Below, piece after piece: positions 58,134 to 64,000 of a stretch of 64,000 nucleotides of DNA. The position numbers and the translations under genes are program-made. Below the pieces are notes generated by a model that had not been told where the DNA came from, ran no database searches, and saw only the letters and a list, made by a program, of their open reading frames with translations. Source of the stretch: an uncultured Burkholderiales bacterium (GTDB taxonomy: Bacteria; Pseudomonadota; Gammaproteobacteria; Burkholderiales; Burkholderiaceae); contig CAMLJY010000033.1 in the NCBI GenBank assembly GCA_946480465.1, forward strand, positions 3,595 through 67,594, read 5' to 3'. Each line of letters begins with the position of its first letter. Within the stretch, counting starts at the first letter, position 1.

Positions 58134-59108
58134 GTGATCGATACCCTGCTGCGGCGCATCGCGCAGAGCGCCGTCGTCGTGCTGGCGATGTCGCTGCTGG
58201 CCTTCGTCGGCATCCACCTGGTGGGCGATCCGGTCTACCTGCTGGTCGATCCGGCGGCCACGCCGGCCGAGCTGGACGCGGCGCGCCAGTCGCTGGGCCT
58301 GGACCGGCCGATCCACCAGCAGTACCTGGGCTTCCTGTCCAGCGCGCTGTCGGGCGACCTGGGCCGGTCCTTCGTCTTCAACCAGCCGGCGCTGGGGCTG
58401 ATCCTGGAACGGCTGCCGGCGACGCTGGAGCTGGCCTTCGTCTCGCTGCTGATCTCGGCCGTCATCGGCATCCCGCTGGGCCTGGCGGTCGGCCTGCGCG
58501 AAGGCGGCTGGCTCAAGCGCCTGGTCAGCGCCGGTGCGATCGCCGGTGTCACCGTGCCCGCCTTCTGGCTCAGCCTGCTGCTGATCCTGCTGTTCTCGGT
58601 CAACCTGGGCTGGCTGCCGTCCAGCGGGCGCGGGCCGGTGGGCACGCTGTTCGGCATCCCCACCAGCCTGGCCAGCTGGGAAGGCCTGTCGCACCTGCTG
58701 CTGCCGGCGCTGACGCTGGCCTTCGCCAACACCGCGATCGTCATCCGCCTCACCGAGGCCGGCACGCGCGAGGTGGTGTCGCAGGAATACGTGCGCTTCG
58801 CGCGGGCCAAGGGCGTGGGGCCGCTGCGGCTGATGGCGCGCCACATCGCACCCAACGTGATGATCCCGGTGGTCACCGCGCTGGGGCTGGAATTCGGCCA
58901 CCTGATCGCGTTCTCGGTGGTGACCGAGACGGTGTTCGCCTGGCCCGGCATGGGCAAGCTGATCATCGATTCCATCCTGCGCCTGGACCGCCCGGTGGTC
59001 GTCGCCTACCTGATGGTGACGCTGCTGATGTTCGTGCTGATCAACCTGGTCGTCGACCTGCTCTACGTGGTGCTCGACCCGCGCCTGCGCAGCAAGGCCG
59101 CCGCCTGA
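58134..59108 (+). CDS. ABC transporter permease, DppB/OppB type
   Basis: 324 residues from a GTG at 58134, 15 bp after the binding-protein stop. Six TM helices; the N-terminal AVVVLAMSLLAFVGIHLVGDPVYLLVDPAATPAE is the OppB pattern, and EYVRFARAKGVGPLRLMARHIAPNVMIPVVTALGLEFGHLIAFSVVTETVFAWPGMGKL carries the EAA coupling helix. Inner membrane. Confidence 0.94.
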   Translation: MIDTLLRRIAQSAVVVLAMSLLAFVGIHLVGDPVYLLVDPAATPAELDAARQSLGLDRPIHQQYLGFLSSALSGDLGRSFVFNQPALGLILERLPATLELAFVSLLISAVIGIPLGLAVGLREGGWLKRLVSAGAIAGVTVPAFWLSLLLILLFSVNLGWLPSSGRGPVGTLFGIPTSLASWEGLSHLLLPALTLAFANTAIVIRLTEAGTREVVSQEYVRFARAKGVGPLRLMARHIAPNVMIPVVTALGLEFGHLIAFSVVTETVFAWPGMGKLIIDSILRLDRPVVVAYLMVTLLMFVLINLVVDLLYVVLDPRLRSKAAA

Positions 59109-59121
59109 CCCCGCCCATCCC

Positions 59122-60039
59122 ATGCCTGCCGCCCTCACCATCGCCGTGACTTCCCCGCTGCCTGCGCCCTCGCCGGCGCGCCTGCTGCTCAGGCGCTACC
59201 TCGCCAGCCCGGTCGGCGCCGTGGCGCTGGGCCTGCTCGCGCTGCTGGCGCTGCTGGCCGTCGCCGCGCCGCTGATCGCGCCGCAGAACCCCTACGACCT
59301 GGCCACCGTCTCGGTGATGAACAGCGACCTCGCGCCCGGCATGCGCAGCGAGGACGGCCAGCTCACCTTCCTGCTCGGCTCCGATGCCGCCGGCCGCGAC
59401 ATCCTCAGCGCCATCCTCTATGGCCTGCGCATCAGCATCGGCGTGGGGCTGGCCAGCGCGCTGATCGCGCTGGCGGTGGGCACGGCGCTGGGGCTGGTGG
59501 CCGCTCATTTCGGTGGGCAGGTGGATGCCTTCCTGATGCGCATCGTCGACCTGCAGCTGAGCTTCCCCACCATCCTGGTCGCGCTGACCCTGCTGGCCAC
59601 GCTGGGCCAGGGCGTGGACAAGACGCTGCTGGCGCTGGTGATCGTGCAATGGGCCTACTACGCCCGCAACGTGCGCGGCAGCGCGCTGGTGGAGCGGCGC
59701 AAGGAGTACGTGGAGGCCGCCATCGGCCAGGGCCTGCCGGCCCTGCGCGTGATGTTCGTGCACATCCTGCCGAACTGCATGGCACCGCTGCTGGTCACCG
59801 CCACGCTGCAGACGGCGCATGCCATCACGCTGGAGGCGACGATGAGCTTCCTCGGCATCGGTCTGCCGCCCACCGAGCCCTCGCTGGGCCTGCTCATTGC
59901 CAACGGCTTCGAGTACCTGCTGTCCAACAAGTACTGGGTCAGCGTGTACCCGGGCATCGCACTGGTGCTGCTGGTGGGCGCCATCAACCTGGTGGGCGAC
60001 CGGCTGCGCGCGGTGCTCAATCCCAAGAACGACGAGTGA
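59122..60039 (+). CDS. ABC transporter permease, DppC/OppC type
   Basis: 305 residues. An N-terminal TM after a cytoplasmic lead, the conserved LLGSDAAGRDILSAILYGLRISIGVGL segment of DppC proteins, and the EAA motif EYVEAAIGQGLPALRVMFVHILPNCMAPLLVTATLQTAHAITLEATMSFLGIGLPPTEPSLG. Pairs with the DppB-like permease. Its stop TGA overlaps a GTG that could start the next gene. Confidence 0.94.
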   Translation: MPAALTIAVTSPLPAPSPARLLLRRYLASPVGAVALGLLALLALLAVAAPLIAPQNPYDLATVSVMNSDLAPGMRSEDGQLTFLLGSDAAGRDILSAILYGLRISIGVGLASALIALAVGTALGLVAAHFGGQVDAFLMRIVDLQLSFPTILVALTLLATLGQGVDKTLLALVIVQWAYYARNVRGSALVERRKEYVEAAIGQGLPALRVMFVHILPNCMAPLLVTATLQTAHAITLEATMSFLGIGLPPTEPSLGLLIANGFEYLLSNKYWVSVYPGIALVLLVGAINLVGDRLRAVLNPKNDE

Positions 60040-60047
60040 GCGCGTCC

Positions 60048-61007
60048 ATGTCATCCCTACTGCTCAAAGTTGACGGCCTCACCACGCGTTTTCGCACGCC
60101 GCAGGGTGCGGTGACCGCGGTCGACGACGTCTCCTTCGATCTCGCGCCGGGCCGCATCCTGGGCCTGGTGGGCGAATCCGGCTCGGGCAAGTCGGTGACG
60201 GCGCTGTCGCTGCTGAACCTGGTCGACAAGCCGGGCGAGGTGTCGGCCCGCGCCATCCAGTTCAAGGACGAGCCGCTGCACAAGGCCAGCCCCGCGCGCT
60301 GGAACGCGCTGCGCGGCGACCGCATCGCGCTGGTGTCGCAGGACCCGATGATGTCGCTGAACCCGGTGATCCGCATCGGCGACCAGCTGGTCGAGACCGT
60401 TCGCATCCACCGCCGCCTGTCGGCTGCCGACGCGCGCCGCATCGCCATCGATGCGCTGGAGCGCGTCGGCATCCCGGCGCCTGTGGAGCGCATGCAGGCC
60501 TGGCCGCACGAGCTGTCCGGCGGCATGCGGCAGCGCGTGGCGATCGCGAACGCACTGGTCAACCGGCCCGACCTGATCATCGCGGACGAGCCGACCACCG
60601 CGCTGGACGTGACCATCCAGGCGCAGATCCTGTACGAGATGAAGCGCCTGGCGCGCGACAGCGGCACCGCGCTGATCTGGATCACGCACGACCTGGCCGT
60701 GGTGAAGGACCTGGCCGACGAGCTGTGCGTGATGTACGCCGGCCGCGTCGTCGAACGCGGGCCGGTGGCCGAGCTGATCCGCGCGCCGCGCCACCCCTAC
60801 ACCCGCGGCCTGCTCGATTCGCTGCCGCACGGCCGCTCGGCCGGCGGCCGGCTGACGCCCATCCGCGGCGCCGCGCCGCCCTTGTCCAAGCTGCCGCCGG
60901 GCTGTGCCTTCGCGCCGCGCTGCCCGCGCGCCGCCGCCGCCTGCGCCGAGCTGCCACCCTTGTCTTCCGCCGGCGGTCGCGAGTTCCGCTGTGTTCGGCC
61001 GCTGTGA
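60048..61007 (+). CDS. ABC transporter ATPase, DppD/OppD type
   Basis: 319 residues from the ATG at 60048; a GTG at 60036 overlapping the previous stop is the alternative. Walker A GESGSGKS, Q-loop VSQDPMMSLNPV, signature LSGGMRQRVAIANAL, Walker B LIIADEPTTALDV and H-loop WITHDLAVV. The C-terminal oligopeptide domain has GCAFAPRCPRAAAAC, the Cys-rich segment of Dpp/Opp ATPases that often binds an iron-sulfur cluster. Confidence 0.94.
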   Translation: MSSLLLKVDGLTTRFRTPQGAVTAVDDVSFDLAPGRILGLVGESGSGKSVTALSLLNLVDKPGEVSARAIQFKDEPLHKASPARWNALRGDRIALVSQDPMMSLNPVIRIGDQLVETVRIHRRLSAADARRIAIDALERVGIPAPVERMQAWPHELSGGMRQRVAIANALVNRPDLIIADEPTTALDVTIQAQILYEMKRLARDSGTALIWITHDLAVVKDLADELCVMYAGRVVERGPVAELIRAPRHPYTRGLLDSLPHGRSAGGRLTPIRGAAPPLSKLPPGCAFAPRCPRAAAACAELPPLSSAGGREFRCVRPL

Positions 61008-61041
61008 TGGGGCCGCTGTGAACGTGCCCGCCGTGAACCCC

Positions 61042-62079
<1,038 letters not shown>

Positions 62080-62085
62080 GTCTCC

Positions 62086-63999
62086 ATGTCCGCCCTCCTC
62101 CAGCCCGCTGCCACCGCCGAACCCTACGACCTGCTGCTGCAATCCAACGTGATGGTGCCGATGCGCGACGGCTGCCGCCTCGCGACGGACGTCTACCTGC
62201 CGGCGCGTGCCGGCAGCCCGGCCGCGGGGCGGTTTCCGGTGCTGATGGAACGCACGCCTTACGGCAAGGCCGAGCCCTCGCGCTCGGAGATCGACGCCGG
62301 CAGCGAGCAGCGGATGGCGCGCGCCACCGTGGCCGCGTCTTTCGTTCGGCATGGCTACGTCGTGGTCTACCAGGACTGCCGCGGCCGCTACGACTCCGAA
62401 GGCGAGTTCGTGAAGTACCTGGCCGAGGCCGAGGACGGCGAGGACACGCTGACATGGCTGCTCGACCAGCCCTGGTGCAACGGCCAGGTGGGCACCATGG
62501 GCCTGAGCTACAGCGCCCACGTGCAGATGGCGCTGGCCTGCCAGGGCCCGCGCGGGCTGGCGGCGATGGTGGTCGACTCGGGCGGCTTCTCCAACGCCTA
62601 CCAGTGCGGCATCCGCCAGGGCGGCGCCTTCGAGCTGAAGCAGGTCACCTGGGCCTTCCGCCGTGCCAAGGAAAGCAGCGAGCGCAGCGGCCGCGAGCAG
62701 CAGGCGGCCGCGCTGGAGGCGGAGGACCTGCACGCCTGGTTCCGCGCGTTGCCGTGGCGCCCCGGCCATTCGCCGCTGCGCTGGGAGCCGGAATACGAGC
62801 ACTACCTGTTCGACCAGTGGCGCCACGCTGACTTCAGCGATTACTGGCGCCAGTCCGGCATCTATGCCGCCGGCAGCTACGACCGGGTGCCGGACGTGCC
62901 GCAGGTGCACATGTCCAGCTGGTACGACGCCTACGTGCGCACCGCGACGGAGAACTACGTCGCGATGAGCCGCCGCAAGCGCAGCTGCATCCAGCTGATC
63001 ATGGGTCCCTGGCTGCACGGCGACCGCAACGTCACGCACAGCGGCGATGCGGAGTTCGGCCCCGCCGCCGCCTTCGACGGCCAGGTGGCCGAGAACTGGC
63101 GCACCTTCCGCCGCCGCTGGTTCGACCGCTGGCTGCGCGGCGTGCCCAACGGCGTGGAGCGCGAGCCGCGCGTGCGCCTGTTCCTGATGGGCGGCGGCAG
63201 CGGCCGGCGCAACGCCGAGGGCCGGCTCGAGCATGGCGGGCGCTGGATCGCCTGCAGCGACTGGCCGGTGCCCGGCGCGCATGCGGTCGATCACTTCCTG
63301 CACCCCGGGCAGCGGCTGTCGACCGAGCCGCCGCCCGAGGACGAGGCGATTTGCCGTTATCAGTTCGATCCGGCGAAGCCGGTGCCGACGGTGGGCGGCT
63401 CGCTCACCTCGGGCTGGCCGATCTTCGAAGGCGGCGGCTTCGACCAGCGCGAGAGCGCGCGCTTCTTCGGCGCCCGCGGCGACGGCCTGCCGCTGTCCGC
63501 CCGCCCCGACGTGCTGGTGTTCGAGACCGAGCCGCTGGTCGAGGACACCGCGGTGATCGGCCCGATCGAGCTCACGCTGTACGTCTCCACCGATGCGCCG
63601 GACACCGATTTCACCGCCAAGCTGATCGACGTCTACCCGCCGAACGAGGACTACCCGCAGGGCTTCGCGCTGAACCTGACGGACGGCATCCTGCGCTGCC
63701 GCTACCGGGACTCCTTCGAGCACCCGAGGCCGATGGTGCCGGGCGAGGTGTGCGAGATCCGCATCGAATGCTTCGCCACCGCCAACCTGTTCAAGGCGGG
63801 GCACCGCATCCGGCTGGACATCTCGTCGAGCAACTTCCCGAAGTACGACGTCAACCCGAACAGCGGCGAAGCACCGGCCGAGGCGCGCTGCCGGCGCGTG
63901 GCGACGAATGCGCTGCACCTGTCGCGCTCGCACCCGTCCCGCATCCGCCTGCCCATCGTCGCGGCGGGTGCGCTGGTGCCGCTGGCGCCCCTGGCATGA
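62086..63999 (+). CDS. CocE/NonD family hydrolase (X-Pro dipeptidyl-peptidase-like)
   Basis: 637 residues, complete; the stop ends one base before the window edge. The serine hydrolase domain has [44 protein letters not shown] and nucleophile Ser in [10 protein letters not shown]; the acid and His lie near SSWYDAYVR and MGPWLHGD. The C-terminal jelly-roll domain is present ([29 protein letters not shown]). Members cleave acyl esters, amides or X-Pro peptides. It begins 6 bp after the peptide transporter ATPase, so it most likely processes the imported substrate in the cytoplasm. No signal peptide is seen. Confidence 0.9.
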   Translation: MSALLQPAATAEPYDLLLQSNVMVPMRDGCRLATDVYLPARAGSPAAGRFPVLMERTPYGKAEPSRSEIDAGSEQRMARATVAASFVRHGYVVVYQDCRGRYDSEGEFVKYLAEAEDGEDTLTWLLDQPWCNGQVGTMGLSYSAHVQMALACQGPRGLAAMVVDSGGFSNAYQCGIRQGGAFELKQVTWAFRRAKESSERSGREQQAAALEAEDLHAWFRALPWRPGHSPLRWEPEYEHYLFDQWRHADFSDYWRQSGIYAAGSYDRVPDVPQVHMSSWYDAYVRTATENYVAMSRRKRSCIQLIMGPWLHGDRNVTHSGDAEFGPAAAFDGQVAENWRTFRRRWFDRWLRGVPNGVEREPRVRLFLMGGGSGRRNAEGRLEHGGRWIACSDWPVPGAHAVDHFLHPGQRLSTEPPPEDEAICRYQFDPAKPVPTVGGSLTSGWPIFEGGGFDQRESARFFGARGDGLPLSARPDVLVFETEPLVEDTAVIGPIELTLYVSTDAPDTDFTAKLIDVYPPNEDYPQGFALNLTDGILRCRYRDSFEHPRPMVPGEVCEIRIECFATANLFKAGHRIRLDISSSNFPKYDVNPNSGEAPAEARCRRVATNALHLSRSHPSRIRLPIVAAGALVPLAPLA

Positions 64000-64000
64000 G

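Noticed and set aside
56460..59141. A 2.7-kb open frame on the minus strand
   Set aside because: Antisense of the peptide transporter binding protein and permease genes; low-complexity product with no motif.

Overview
The window is high-GC DNA (roughly 70 percent by eye) with dense genes, GTG/TTG starts and ATGA/GTGA overlaps. The gene content (Bug/TctC solute-binding proteins, AtuA/LysR units, AI-2E permeases, many c-di-GMP proteins, Ku) points to a betaproteobacterium of the order Burkholderiales, probably near the Comamonadaceae/Rubrivivax-Leptothrix group. That placement is inference from gene families, not from a marker gene. No rRNA, tRNA, CRISPR array or complete insertion sequence was recognised. 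The left end cuts a sulfotransferase gene; the last gene ends one base before the right end.

Layout. 0-6 kb: sulfotransferase fragment, then a signalling unit (orphan solute-binding protein, membrane histidine kinase, Rcp1-like receiver, REC-PAS-GAF-kinase-REC hybrid). 6-11 kb: D-serine-dehydratase-like enzyme, SnoaL-like protein, fluoroacetate-dehalogenase-like hydrolase, PAS-GGDEF-EAL protein. 11.1-12.2 kb: a lower-GC pocket with a membrane protein and a 55-residue protein, probably acquired. 12.2-22 kb: class V aminotransferase, Ku with a coupled MerR-HTH/TPR gene, an H-box-less kinase/receiver opposite a LuxR-type regulator, GST, DUF3297, TPR-diguanylate cyclase, berberine-bridge-type flavoenzyme. 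22-32.7 kb: two LysR-controlled organic-acid loci (TctC/RraA/2-hydroxyacid dehydrogenase/ketopantoate reductase; AtuA pair plus TctC) with a two-domain ArsA between them. 32.7-36.5 kb: PEBP protein, AraC regulator, a CDF metal transporter behind a MerR-type promoter, EamA permease.

36.5-42.3 kb (minus strand) is a periplasmic copper-handling operon: a Met/His-rich DUF2946-like protein, a His/Gln-repeat protein, a TolC-like lipoprotein, multicopper oxidase, cupredoxin, CusF-like protein and Spy-like protein. It lies behind a textbook CueR-type promoter (19-bp spacer, perfect dyad) and contains a MITE-like 162-bp element. 42.3-56.4 kb is an envelope/stress region: two AI-2E permeases, DUF4398 and OmpA lipoproteins, a ferritin-like protein, a small receiver, a zinc metallopeptidase, a large PAS-GGDEF-EAL protein, a degenerate hemerythrin and a BON lipoprotein. 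Five transcription units here share one bipartite upstream element, (C/G)(C/T/G)GATG, exactly 19 nt, then CCTA(G/C), which is the most notable find. 56.5-64 kb: a five-gene peptide-type ABC transporter operon ending in a CocE/NonD-type hydrolase.
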